Translations under genes and position numbers: made by a program | Source: Pseudomonadota bacterium | GTDB taxonomy: Bacteria; Desulfobacterota; Desulfovibrionia; Desulfovibrionales; Desulfovibrionaceae | Length of the DNA stretch: 43,844 nucleotides | NCBI GenBank assembly: GCA_023438245.1 | Contig: JAEXRD010000022.1 | Coordinates: 1-43,844 of the forward strand | Direction: 5' to 3' | Shown here: positions 34,671-42,373 of the stretch, piece by piece | Layout of the letters: each line of letters starts with the position of its first letter | Position numbering within the stretch: position 1 is the first letter of the stretch | Notes under the pieces: generated by a model | What the model saw: only the letters and a program-made list of their open reading frames with translations | Told to the model about the DNA's origin: nothing | The model's database searches: none

Positions 34671-35112
34671 GTTCCACCCCCGCTTCCTTGAGCATGGCAT
34701 TGGCCAGTTCGTCCGGGTACTGCTCGGCGAAGTAGATGGCCTTCACCTGGCAGTTGATGAGCATCTTGGTGCAGATGAGGCAGGGCTCGGTGGTGCAGTA
34801 GATCTCCGCCCCGGCAAGCGACAGCCCGTGCAGCGCGCACTGGATGATGACGTTCTGCTCGGCGTGCAGGCCGCGGCACAGCTCGTGGCGCTGGCCCGAG
34901 GGAATCTGCAGGCGCTCGCGGATGCAGCCCACCTCGGCGCAGTGGGGCACCGCCGTGGGCGTGCCGTTGTAGCCGGTGGCGATCATGCGCTTGTCGCGCA
35001 CGGCCACCGCGCCCACCCGGCGGCGGAGACAGGTCGACCGCTCCGCCACCAGGTGCGCGATGCGCATGAAGTACACGGGCCAGGGAACCCTCGCGCTCTT
35101 GGGCTCATTCAT
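34639..35112 (-). CDS. dCMP deaminase (ComEB family)
   Basis: A 157-aa zinc deaminase that makes dUMP from dCMP for thymidylate synthesis. Zinc ligands are H in GLHAEQNVII and Cys in TTEPCLICTKMLIN; the N-terminal MRIAHLVAERSTCLRRRVGAV fits. The extra Cys cluster (PHCAEVGCIRE) is usual for this subfamily. It is placed between glyA, which supplies the methylene-folate used for dTMP, and ribD. Its end overlaps ribD. Confidence 0.92.
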   Translation of the reverse strand: MNEPKSARVPWPVYFMRIAHLVAERSTCLRRRVGAVAVRDKRMIATGYNGTPTAVPHCAEVGCIRERLQIPSGQRHELCRGLHAEQNVIIQCALHGLSLAGAEIYCTTEPCLICTKMLINCQVKAIYFAEQYPDELANAMLKEAGVEHAYLPGDYRS

Positions 35113-35152
35113 CGGTGGCCCCTTTGCCGGGAGCCCCGGCGGCTGGCGATTT

Positions 35153-36391
35153 CTACCAGGCGTACAGCGGGAACTCGCGGGCGAAGTCTTCCACTTCCTG
35201 GCGGATCTCCTCGAGCACGGTCTCGTTGTCCATGTTCTCCAGCGCGGCCACGATGCCCTCGGCCACGGCCTGCATGTCCTCTTCGATCATGCCGCGGGTG
35301 GTGAGCGCCGGGGTGCCGATGCGGATGCCCGAGGTGACGGTGGGGGGCGTGGTGTCGAACGGGATGCCGTTCTTGTTCACGGTGATGCCCGCCTTGTCCA
35401 GGGCGATCTCGGCGTCCTTGCCGGTGATCTTCTTGCTGCGCAGGTCCACCAGCATGAGGTGGTTGTCGGTGCCGCCGCTGACGAGGTCGAAGCCCGCGTC
35501 CTTGAGGTGCTGGGCCAGCACGCCGGCGTTCTTGACCACCTGCTCCTGGTAGGCCTTGAAGCCGGGCTGCAGCGCCTCGCCGAAGGCCACGGCCTTGGCC
35601 GCGATGACGTGCATGAGAGGGCCGCCCTGGATGCCGGGGAAGATCTGGGAGTTGAGCAGCTTGGTCTGGGCCTCGGCGGCCAGGATCATGCCGCCGCGCG
35701 GGCCGCGCAGGGTCTTGTGGGTGGTGGTGGTGGTGAAGTGGGCGTGCTCGATGCAGCTGGGGTGCAGGTCGGCGGCGATGAGGCCGGCGATGTGCGCCAT
35801 GTCCACCATCAGCACGGCCCCGACCTCGTCGGCGATCTTGCGGAAGCGGGCGAAGTCGATGATGCGCGGGTAGGCGCTGGCCCCCGCGATGATCATCTTG
35901 GGCTTGCTCTCCTTGGCGACGCGCTCCAGTTCCTCGTAGTCGATGGTCTGGGTCTCGGGGTTCACGCCGTAGGAGACCATGTTGTAGAGCTTGCCGGAGA
36001 AGTTCACCGGGCTGCCGTGGGTGAGGTGGCCGCCGTGGGAGAGGTTCATGCCCAGCACGGTGTCGCCGGGCTTGCAGCAGGCGAAGTACACGGCCATGTT
36101 GGCCTGCGAGCCGGAGTGCGGCTGCACGTTGGCGTAGCCCGCGCCGAAGAGCACCTTGGCGCGGTCGCGGGCGATGTCCTCGGCCACGTCCACGAACTCG
36201 CAGCCGCCGTAGTAGCGCTTGCCGGGGTAGCCTTCGGCGTACTTGTGGGTCAGAACGCTGCCCATGGCCTGGCGCACCGCCGAGGAGGTGAAGTTCTCCG
36301 AGGCGATGAGCTCAAGCTTGCTCACCTGGCGGTCGATCTCTTTGGCGATGGCTTCCGCGATTTCCGGGTCCTGAATGAACAGCTCTTCCAT
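35153..36391 (-). CDS. glyA: Serine hydroxymethyltransferase
   Basis: A 412-aa PLP enzyme that turns serine and tetrahydrofolate into glycine and methylene-tetrahydrofolate. Motifs: LELIASENFTSSAVRQAMGS, YAEGYPGKRYYGGCEFVD, and the PLP lysine in TTTTHKTLRGPRGGMIL. The C-terminal part has LGGTDNH-like VSGGTDNHLMLVDLR. Full length. GGGGCGC lies before the ATG, a weak site. It sits 35 nt after fabF and feeds folate one-carbon units used also by metH. Confidence 0.96.
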   Translation of the reverse strand: MEELFIQDPEIAEAIAKEIDRQVSKLELIASENFTSSAVRQAMGSVLTHKYAEGYPGKRYYGGCEFVDVAEDIARDRAKVLFGAGYANVQPHSGSQANMAVYFACCKPGDTVLGMNLSHGGHLTHGSPVNFSGKLYNMVSYGVNPETQTIDYEELERVAKESKPKMIIAGASAYPRIIDFARFRKIADEVGAVLMVDMAHIAGLIAADLHPSCIEHAHFTTTTTHKTLRGPRGGMILAAEAQTKLLNSQIFPGIQGGPLMHVIAAKAVAFGEALQPGFKAYQEQVVKNAGVLAQHLKDAGFDLVSGGTDNHLMLVDLRSKKITGKDAEIALDKAGITVNKNGIPFDTTPPTVTSGIRIGTPALTTRGMIEEDMQAVAEGIVAALENMDNETVLEEIRQEVEDFAREFPLYAW

Positions 36392-36426
36392 GGTGCGCCC
36401 CTCGTTCTCAGTATGGGTGGACGGAA

Positions 36427-37665
36427 TTATTCCGCGAATTTCTTGAACAGCATGCAGCCGTTGGTGCCGCCGAAGCCGAAGGAGTTGGACAGCGCGTAGC
36501 GGATGTCCCTCTTGCGCGCGCCGCCCGCGCCGTAGTCCAGGTCGCACTCCGGGTCCGGGGTGATCTGGTTCACGGTGCCGGGCACCACGCCCTCGGCCAG
36601 GGCCAGGACGCTGAACACGGCCTCCACGCCGCCGGCCGCGCCCAGCAGGTGGCCGATCTGGCCCTTGTTGCCGCAGATGGCGATGCTTTTGGCATGGTCG
36701 CCGAACACCGTCTTGATGGCCCGGGTCTCGCCCAGGTCGCCCAGGTTGGTGGAGGTGGCGTGGGCGTTGATGTGGTCCACTTCGGTCGGGTCGATGCCCG
36801 CCTCCTCGATGGCCTTGCGCATGGCGATGACCGCGCCGGAGCCGTCCTCGGGCGGGGCGGCCATGTGGTAGGCGTCGCCGGAGGCGCCTGCTCCCACCAC
36901 CTCGGCCAGGATCTTGGCGCCGCGCGCGCGGGCGTGCTCCAGGCTCTCCAGCAGCAGCAGGCCGCAACCCTCGCCCATGACGAAGCCGTCGCGGTCCTTG
37001 TCGAACGGGCGGGAAGCGGTCTCCGGGTCGTCGTTGCGGGTGGACAGCGCCTTCATGGCGTTGAACCCGGCGAAGGCCAGGGGCGTGATGGTGCTCTCCG
37101 CGCCGCCGCAGATCATGACGTCGTTGCGCCCGAGCTTGATCTCGGTGTAGGCGCTGCCGATGGCGTGGGTGCCGCTGGCGCAGGCCGTGGTGGTGCAGAT
37201 GTTGGCCCCGCGCGCGCCGTGCTCGATGGACACCAGGCCGGAGGCCATGTTGGCGATGATGGTGGGGATGAAGAAGGGGCTGATGCGGCCCGGGCCCGCC
37301 TCCACCAGCTTCTTGTGCTGGGTCTCGATGCCCTCCAGCCCGCCCAGGCCCACGCCGATGCTGACGCCCGCGCGGTGGGCCTCCTCGGGGGGAATCGTCC
37401 AGCCGGCCTGCTCCATGAGCATCTTGGAGGCGCACACGGCGAACTGGGCGAAGCGCTCCATGCGCCGGGCGGCCTTGGCGTTGATGTACTTGGCGGGGTC
37501 GAAGCCCTTCACCTCTCCGGCGATGCTCGTGTCATGGCCGGTGGTGTCGAAGCTGGTGACCGGCGCGATGCCGATCTTGCCCGCGAGAAGGTTCTGCCAG
37601 CTCTCGGCGACGTCGTTGCCCAGGGGGGTGATGGCGGCCACAGCCGTGACGACAACCCTTTTCAT
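36427..37665 (-). CDS. fabF: 3-oxoacyl-ACP synthase II
   Basis: A 412-aa condensing enzyme for fatty-acid elongation. Catalytic Cys in TTACASGTHAIG, His in HINAHATSTNLGD, and His in GQIGHLLGAAGG; the closing FGFGGTNGCMLF is typical. The N-terminus MKRVVVTAVAAITPLGNDV is that of FabF. It is separated from acpP by 132 nt with two hairpins, the longest gap inside the fab cluster. Confidence 0.96.
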   Translation of the reverse strand: MKRVVVTAVAAITPLGNDVAESWQNLLAGKIGIAPVTSFDTTGHDTSIAGEVKGFDPAKYINAKAARRMERFAQFAVCASKMLMEQAGWTIPPEEAHRAGVSIGVGLGGLEGIETQHKKLVEAGPGRISPFFIPTIIANMASGLVSIEHGARGANICTTTACASGTHAIGSAYTEIKLGRNDVMICGGAESTITPLAFAGFNAMKALSTRNDDPETASRPFDKDRDGFVMGEGCGLLLLESLEHARARGAKILAEVVGAGASGDAYHMAAPPEDGSGAVIAMRKAIEEAGIDPTEVDHINAHATSTNLGDLGETRAIKTVFGDHAKSIAICGNKGQIGHLLGAAGGVEAVFSVLALAEGVVPGTVNQITPDPECDLDYGAGGARKRDIRYALSNSFGFGGTNGCMLFKKFAE

Positions 37666-37690
37666 GCGGTCATTCCGTGGTTCGGGTTCA

Positions 37691-37763
37691 TTCCCCCGGA
37701 GGTCGTCCGCGGGGGAGAAATATGGAAGGAGCGCCCGGCGCCCGAGGGCGCGAGGGGCGCTCC
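37691..37763 (-). other. Two hairpins between acpP and fabF
   Basis: One stem is 37728-37736 with 37755-37763 (9 bp), with a second gcgccc/gggcgc stem nested inside. The other is tcccccg/cggggga around 37692-37717. No T-run is seen directly after the first on the minus strand (TTCCATATTTC). They may trim or partly stop the transcript after acpP, so raising acpP over fabF. Confidence 0.55.
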
Positions 37764-37797
37764 ATTTCGGTCCCGTCTCGCCAGTGTCCGAGTCGGA

Positions 37798-38028
37798 CTA
37801 CTTGCGCTTCTCGACGTATTCGATGGCGTCCTTGACCTTGAGGATCTTCTGGGCCTCTTCGTCGTCGATCTCGACGTCGAACTCCTCCTCCATGGCCATG
37901 ATCAGCTCGGTGAGGTCCAGGGAATCGGCGCCCAGGTCCTCGACAAAGGAGGCTTCGGGCTTCACTTCGTCGGCGCTGACGCCCAGCTGCTCCACGATGA
38001 TGGCTTTGACTTTCTCGGCTACGGACAT
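37798..38028 (-). CDS. acpP: Acyl carrier protein
   Basis: A 76-aa acidic carrier. The phosphopantetheine serine is S36 in DLGADSLDLTELIMAMEEEF. Helix pattern and length are normal. The ATG at 38028 with GGAGG upstream gives MSVAEKVKAI; an ATG four codons up is less likely. Neighbours fabG and fabF use it as substrate carrier. Confidence 0.97.
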   Translation of the reverse strand: MSVAEKVKAIIVEQLGVSADEVKPEASFVEDLGADSLDLTELIMAMEEEFDVEIDDEEAQKILKVKDAIEYVEKRK

Positions 38029-38067
38029 TGCATCCTCCAAAAGGTGTTTTTCTTGCTCGCTTGGAAA

Positions 38068-38811
38068 CTACATGTACATCCCGCCGTTGACGGCCAGGAC
38101 CTGCCCGGTGACATAGCCCGCGCCCGGTCCGGCAAGGAACGAGACGGCGGCGGCGATGTCTCCGGCCTGGCCCAGGCGGCCGAGCGGGATGCTTTCCAAC
38201 ATTTTGCCCACGATGGCCTCCGGAAGCTCGGCGGTCATGTCGGTCTGGATGAAACCGGGGGTGACGGCGTTGACCGTGACCCCCCGCCCGGCCAGCTCGC
38301 GGGCCGCGCTCTTGGTCAGGCCGATGAGGCCCGCCTTGGCGGCCACGTAGTTGGCCTGGCCTGCGTTGCCCATCTGGCCGACAACGCTGGAAATATTGAC
38401 GATGCGGCCACGGCGCTGCTTGGCCATGACCTTGGAGGCCTCGCGCAGGCAGGCGAAGGCGCCGGTGAGGTTGACCTGGATGACGCGGTCCCAGTCCTCG
38501 TCCTTCATGCGGATGATCAGGCCGTCCTTGGTGATGCCGGCGTTGTTCACCAGCACTTCCAGGCTCGCCTTGTCCTTGATCTCTTCGGCGAAGAACTTGG
38601 CCACGGCCTCGCGGTCGCTGGCGTCCAGCTTGAAGGCGCGGGCCTTGCCTCCGGCCTCGGCGATGGCGGCCACGACCTTGTCGGCCTCCTCGGGGCGGCT
38701 CACGTAGGTCAGGTAGACCTCGAAGCCGTCCTGGGCCAGGCGCTCGGCGCAGGCCCGGCCGATGCCGCGGGAGCCTCCGGTGACCAGGGCGACCTTGGGC
38801 AGTTCGCTCAT
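38068..38811 (-). CDS. fabG: 3-oxoacyl-ACP reductase
   Basis: A 247-aa short-chain dehydrogenase that reduces 3-oxoacyl-ACP with NADPH. TGGSRGIGRACAERL binds cofactor, VLVNNAGITKDGLI the core, and the Ser-Tyr-Lys triad lies in ISSVVGQMGNAGQANYVAAK. The end GYVTGQVLAVNGGMYM is typical of FabG. The start has AAGGACGAGGACAAGC, a weak Shine-Dalgarno. Confidence 0.96.
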   Translation of the reverse strand: MSELPKVALVTGGSRGIGRACAERLAQDGFEVYLTYVSRPEEADKVVAAIAEAGGKARAFKLDASDREAVAKFFAEEIKDKASLEVLVNNAGITKDGLIIRMKDEDWDRVIQVNLTGAFACLREASKVMAKQRRGRIVNISSVVGQMGNAGQANYVAAKAGLIGLTKSAARELAGRGVTVNAVTPGFIQTDMTAELPEAIVGKMLESIPLGRLGQAGDIAAAVSFLAGPGAGYVTGQVLAVNGGMYM

Positions 38812-38881
38812 GCTTGTCCTCGTCCTTGGGGGTCGTTTGGGCGGACCTTCGGGAAAGGGCGTCCGCCGGGTTTGCTCGCCC

Positions 38882-38910
38882 CCTGTACCCTAAACGGGGG
38901 CGGACTGCAA
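38882..38910 (-). promoter_or_regulatory. Internal promoter before fabG
   Basis: Minus strand TTGCAG (38910-38905), 17 nt, TACAGG (38887-38882), in the 106-nt gap between fabH and fabG. A 7-bp stem (ggcggac/gtccgcc near 38848-38873) lies in the resulting leader. It would let fabG and acpP be read apart from plsX and fabH. Confidence 0.5.
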
Positions 38911-38917
38911 ATCTGGC

Positions 38918-39913
38918 CTAGAAGCGCACCAGGGCCGAACCCCAGGTGAAGCCGCCGCCGAAAGTGCCCAGCAGCACGAGGTTTCCGTCCTTGATGCAGC
39001 CCTGCTCGCGGGCCTCGGACAGGGCGATGGGCACGCTGGCGGCGGAGGTGTTGCCGTAGTGTTGCACATTGGTGAAGACCTTGTGCTCGGGCATGTCCAG
39101 CTTCTTGCCCACGGCCTCGATGATGCGCATGTTGGCCTGGTGGGGGATGAACACGTCCACCTCGTCCTTGGAAAATCCGTTCTTCTCAAGCACGCTCTCG
39201 CAGATGGCGCTCATGGAGCGCACGGCGTGCTTGTACACCTCGCGGCCCTGCATCTGCACGAAGAAGTCGTCGCGGATGGTGTCGCCGGGCTTGTAGGTGC
39301 AGCCGGAGCCGCCGCCGCGGATGGTGAGCAGGTCGCCCACGCCGCCGTCGCTGGAAAGCAGCACGTCCAGCACCTGGGCCTTGGACCCGCCGGGGCCGGG
39401 CCGGGCGGACACGATGGCCGCGCCCGCGCCGTCGCCGAAGAGCACGCAGGTGCCCCGGTCGGCGTAGTTCACGCGGCTGGTCACGATGTCGCAGGCGGCC
39501 ACCAGCACCTTGGCCTCGGGGTGCAGGGCCACGATGGCCCGCGCGGTCTCCATGGCGTACAGGAAGCCGGAGCAGGCCGCGGAGACGTCCATGGCCATGC
39601 GACCGGCGACGCCCAGGCGATGGGCCAGCATGCAGGCCGCGCTGGGGATGATGAAGTCCGCCGAGAAGGTGGCCACCAAAATGTGGGTGAGTTCCTCGGC
39701 CTTCATGCCCGCGTCGTCCAGGGCGCGCTGGCTGGCCAGGTGCGAGAGCGTGACGCAGGTCTCGCCGGGCCCGGCCACGCGGCGTTCCTTGATGCCGGTG
39801 CGGCTGACGATCCACTCGTCGTTGGTGTCCACCATGCGTTCCATGTCGGCGTTGGTGAGCACGGTTTCGGGAACGGCGTGGCCCAGTCCGAGAATGTGGC
39901 AGGTGGTGTTCAT
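38918..39913 (-). CDS. fabH: 3-oxoacyl-ACP synthase III
   Basis: A 331-aa enzyme that starts fatty-acid synthesis from acetyl-CoA (or branched starters) and malonyl-ACP. Catalytic Cys in DVSAACSGFLYAMETA, His in FIPHQANMRIIEAV, Asn in YGNTSAASVPIAL. The ending GGGFTWGSALVRF is typical. Full length. The distance to plsX is 83 nt. Confidence 0.96.
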   Translation of the reverse strand: MNTTCHILGLGHAVPETVLTNADMERMVDTNDEWIVSRTGIKERRVAGPGETCVTLSHLASQRALDDAGMKAEELTHILVATFSADFIIPSAACMLAHRLGVAGRMAMDVSAACSGFLYAMETARAIVALHPEAKVLVAACDIVTSRVNYADRGTCVLFGDGAGAAIVSARPGPGGSKAQVLDVLLSSDGGVGDLLTIRGGGSGCTYKPGDTIRDDFFVQMQGREVYKHAVRSMSAICESVLEKNGFSKDEVDVFIPHQANMRIIEAVGKKLDMPEHKVFTNVQHYGNTSAASVPIALSEAREQGCIKDGNLVLLGTFGGGFTWGSALVRF

Positions 39914-39996
39914 GTGAGTGCTCGGTGGGGGCTTGGCGGGCCTTGTTGGGTCCGTTTGGTTGGCTTGGCGCCGGGCGCCGCGCGGCTAGGGGCCGC

Positions 39997-41034
39997 TTAC
40001 GCCTTGTGCCTGCTGAACTGTCCCAGTTCCTTGTGCGCGGTGAGGCCTTCCTCGATATGCTCGTGGGCCTTGCGCGTCACAAAGGTGGAGGCCATGCGGA
40101 TGGCGTTGGTCACGGCCTTGAGGTTGCTGGCCCCGTGGCACACGATGACGATGCCCTTGAGTCCCAGAAGCGGAGCCCCGCCGTACTCGGCGTAGTCCAT
40201 CATCTGGGCGAAGTTCTTGAGCGAGCGCATGGACAGGGCCGCCCCCATGCGCGAGAGCATGTGGCGCTTGAGCTCGCGCTTGAGCACGCGGCCGAAGCTT
40301 CTGGCCAGGCCCTCGGAGAGCTTGAGGCAGATGTTGCCCACGAACCCGTCGCACACGGCCACGTCCAGGTCGCCGGTGAAGATGTCCCGGCCCTCCACGT
40401 TGCCCACGAAGTTCAGCGAGGTCTGCTTCAGGAGGTCGTAGGCCTCCTTCACCACCACGTTGCCCTTGCCCTCCTCCTCTCCGATGGAGAGCAGGCCGAC
40501 GCGGGGGCGCTCCACGCCCAGCACGTCGCGGGCCAGCACATCGCCCATGAGGCCGAACTGGGCCAGATGGAACGGCTTGGAGTCCACGTTGGCGCCCACG
40601 TCGATGAGCACGATGGGATTCTTCTCCGTGGGCATGATGGAGGCCAGGGCCGGGCGCTCCACGCCCTTGACGCGGCCCAGCACGAACATGCCGCAGGCCA
40701 CGCTGGCCCCGGAATTGCCCGCGCTGACCACGCCGTCGGCACGGCCCTCCTTCACCAGCTGGCAGGCCACCTGGATGGAGGAGTCCTTCTTGCGGCGCAG
40801 GGCGTCGGAAGGCTTCTCGTCCATGTCCACCACCTGGGAGGCGTGGACGATGTCGATGGGCAGGCCCTGGGCGGACTCGCAGCGGGCAAGCTCGGCGCGC
40901 AAGGCATCCTCATCGCCCACCAGGGTGATGTGGATGCCTTCCTTGGCGGCCTGCACCGCCGCTGGCACATTGACGCGGGGGCCGATGTCGCCGCCCATTG
41001 CATCAATGGCTATGCGGGGGGCTTTTTCAGGCAT
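39997..41034 (-). CDS. plsX: Phosphate acyltransferase PlsX
   Basis: A 345-aa enzyme making acyl-phosphate from acyl-ACP, the first step to phospholipid through PlsY. IAIDAMGGDIGPRVNVPAA, VSAGNSGASVACGMF, ALASIMPTEKNPIVLIDVGANVD and GNVEGRDIF are the family signs. Its first 8 nt overlap the end of rpmF (ATGCCTGA), so translation is coupled. The C-terminal extension with HKELGQFSRHKA is short. Confidence 0.96.
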   Translation of the reverse strand: MPEKAPRIAIDAMGGDIGPRVNVPAAVQAAKEGIHITLVGDEDALRAELARCESAQGLPIDIVHASQVVDMDEKPSDALRRKKDSSIQVACQLVKEGRADGVVSAGNSGASVACGMFVLGRVKGVERPALASIMPTEKNPIVLIDVGANVDSKPFHLAQFGLMGDVLARDVLGVERPRVGLLSIGEEEGKGNVVVKEAYDLLKQTSLNFVGNVEGRDIFTGDLDVAVCDGFVGNICLKLSEGLARSFGRVLKRELKRHMLSRMGAALSMRSLKNFAQMMDYAEYGGAPLLGLKGIVIVCHGASNLKAVTNAIRMASTFVTRKAHEHIEEGLTAHKELGQFSRHKA

Positions 41035-41206
41035 TTTCGGTGTTCAGAACCTGACGGCCCTTGTAGTTGCCGCACACGGAGCAGGCGCGGTGGGAGAGCA
41101 CGGGCTCGCCGCACTTGCACAGCACCACGTTGGGGGTGGCCACGTGGTCGTGGCTGCGGCGCATGTTCTTGCGGGACTTGGAGGTCTTTTTCTTGGGTAA
41201 GGCCAT
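41027..41206 (-). CDS. rpmF: 50S ribosomal protein L32
   Basis: A 59-aa protein read from the minus strand: it begins MALPKKKTSKSRKNMRRSHD and has a zinc ribbon with C30, C32, C42 and C45 (LCKCGEPVLSHRACSVCG), ending GRQVLNTENA. Length and sequence are those of L32. AAGGAGTCCGTC precedes the ATG. The rpmF-plsX pair is a widely kept neighbourhood, here with an 8-nt overlap. Confidence 0.96.
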   Translation of the reverse strand: MALPKKKTSKSRKNMRRSHDHVATPNVVLCKCGEPVLSHRACSVCGNYKGRQVLNTENA

Positions 41207-41269
41207 GACGGACTCCTTAATATGATGCGTATGCCGCTTGGGAAGGGGCGGACCCCCTCAAGGGCGCGG

Positions 41270-41791
41270 CTATGATAACTTGAGTTTGCGCAGAACCGCA
41301 AGCCTCGGATCGCCCCCGTCCTGGGAGCAGGTGCAGGCCGTGGTGTTGCGGTTGGCCCCGCAGGTGGGGCACAGGCCCTTGCAGCCCTCGCGGCACTCCG
41401 GACGGGTGGGCAGGGCCAGCATCAGCTGCTCCCACAGGAAACCGCCCGCGTCCAGCTTGGGCACGCCGTTCTCCACGCGCACGCGGCATTCGTCGGCGTA
41501 TTCGCCCTCGGCCATGTCCAGGGTCTCGAAGCTGTCGAAATCCTCGTCGATGGCCTGCTCGAATTCCTCGGCGCACGCGTCGCAGGGCAGCACGACCGAT
41601 CCGGAGATCCGCCCGGACACCAGCCAGCCGTCGTCCTGGGGGACGATGAGCATGCTGGCCTCAAGGGGCGTGCCGATTCTGGCCGCGACATCGAGCTCCT
41701 TCATCGGGCCGGTCCACAGGGACTGGTCCGAAAAAGAAAACTCCCGGCCCTCGGCCGGGATGTCGTTGAGCGCGATCAGGGTCGTCGTCAT
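41270..41791 (-). CDS. yceD: YceD/DUF177 family protein
   Basis: A 173-aa protein of the family always found before rpmF, linked with 23S rRNA maturation or ribosome assembly. Typical parts: VSGRISGSVVLPCDACAEEF and ECREGCKGLCPTCGANRNT, with Cys pairs that may hold zinc. The ATG at 41791 gives MTTTLIALNDIPAEG; an upstream frame has no signal. It is the first gene of the fab cluster. Confidence 0.9.
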   Translation of the reverse strand: MTTTLIALNDIPAEGREFSFSDQSLWTGPMKELDVAARIGTPLEASMLIVPQDDGWLVSGRISGSVVLPCDACAEEFEQAIDEDFDSFETLDMAEGEYADECRVRVENGVPKLDAGGFLWEQLMLALPTRPECREGCKGLCPTCGANRNTTACTCSQDGGDPRLAVLRKLKLS

Positions 41792-41813
41792 GGGTGCTGC
41801 CTCGCAGGGGGCA

Positions 41814-41842
41814 CTTCTATAGGGGGGAGTGCGGGGTGTCAA
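41814..41842 (-). promoter_or_regulatory. Promoter of the yceD-rpmF-plsX-fab cluster
   Basis: Minus strand TTGACA (41842-41837). At 17 nt lies TAGAAG (41819-41814); at 15 nt lies TATAGA (41821-41816). Either can serve as -10. The start would be about 20 nt before the ATG. The rpmB promoter lies 11 nt away on the other strand. Confidence 0.6.
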
Positions 41843-41853
41843 GAAAAAAGCTC

Positions 41854-41882
41854 TTGCGTTTTTCCCGGCCCGAGGCTACAAG
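41854..41882 (+). promoter_or_regulatory. rpmB promoter
   Basis: TTGCGT (41854-41859), 17 nt, TACAAG (41877-41882). Best example in the window of the TTGC-TACA pattern. The leader is about 84 nt. Confidence 0.65.
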
Positions 41883-41972
41883 TCCTCTTCCCGATGAGCG
41901 GGAGCCCTGCGGCGGGCCGGTTTCGCCCGTGTCGGCCAGGGCTTGCGAGATGAACGATCCAGGAGGTTTCCC

Positions 41973-42197
41973 ATGTCCCAGACGTGCGATATATGCGGCA
42001 AGCACCCCAGCTCCGGCAACAACGTGAGCCACGCCAACAACAAGACCCGTCGGCGTTTCCTGCCCAACCTGCAGCGCGTGAAAGCCGTGCTGCCCTCCGG
42101 CGAGGTGCGCTACGTTCGCGCCTGCACCCGCTGCATCCGCAGCGGCGCCGTGGTGAAGCCCATGGTCCGCAAGGCCGCGGCCGTCGCCGCCGCCTAG
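41973..42197 (+). CDS. rpmB: 50S ribosomal protein L28
   Basis: A 74-aa protein with MSQTCDICGKHPSSGNNVSH, NNKTRRRFLPNLQRVKAV and VRACTRCIRSGAVVK. The two Cys pairs (CDIC, CTRC) mark the zinc-binding form. AGGAGG lies before the ATG. A strong terminator follows at once, so the gene is monocistronic. Confidence 0.96.
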   Translation: MSQTCDICGKHPSSGNNVSHANNKTRRRFLPNLQRVKAVLPSGEVRYVRACTRCIRSGAVVKPMVRKAAAVAAA

Positions 42198-42222
42198 TTC
42201 CCGGTTTTCGCACCACCGCCTG

Positions 42223-42249
42223 AAGAGCCCCGGCATTGCCGGGGCTCTT
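42223..42249 (+). terminator. rpmB terminator
   Basis: A perfect 12-bp stem (42223-42234 with 42238-42249, 3-nt loop) followed by TCTGTTTG. Its T-run is short. Confidence 0.85.
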
Positions 42250-42309
42250 TCTGTTTGCCCGGCGGCCCGCCTCATCCACTTTTTCGATCGCTCCGTTCCT
42301 CTTTTGCCA

Positions 42310-42340
42310 TTGGACGCCCCGCCCCGGCAAGGGCTATATC
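42310..42340 (+). promoter_or_regulatory. Possible promoter of the methyltransferase fusion gene
   Basis: TTGGAC (42310-42315), 19 nt, TATATC (42335-42340). The spacer is long, and a TTGCCA at 42304 lies 25 nt off. Weak. Confidence 0.3.
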
Positions 42341-42373
42341 TCCGGCGACGCAACCGCAAGCCAGGGGGATTCC

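Noticed and set aside
33507..35200. FMN riboswitch for the riboflavin genes
   Set aside because: ribD overlaps comEB, and no RFN-type leader is present in the cluster.
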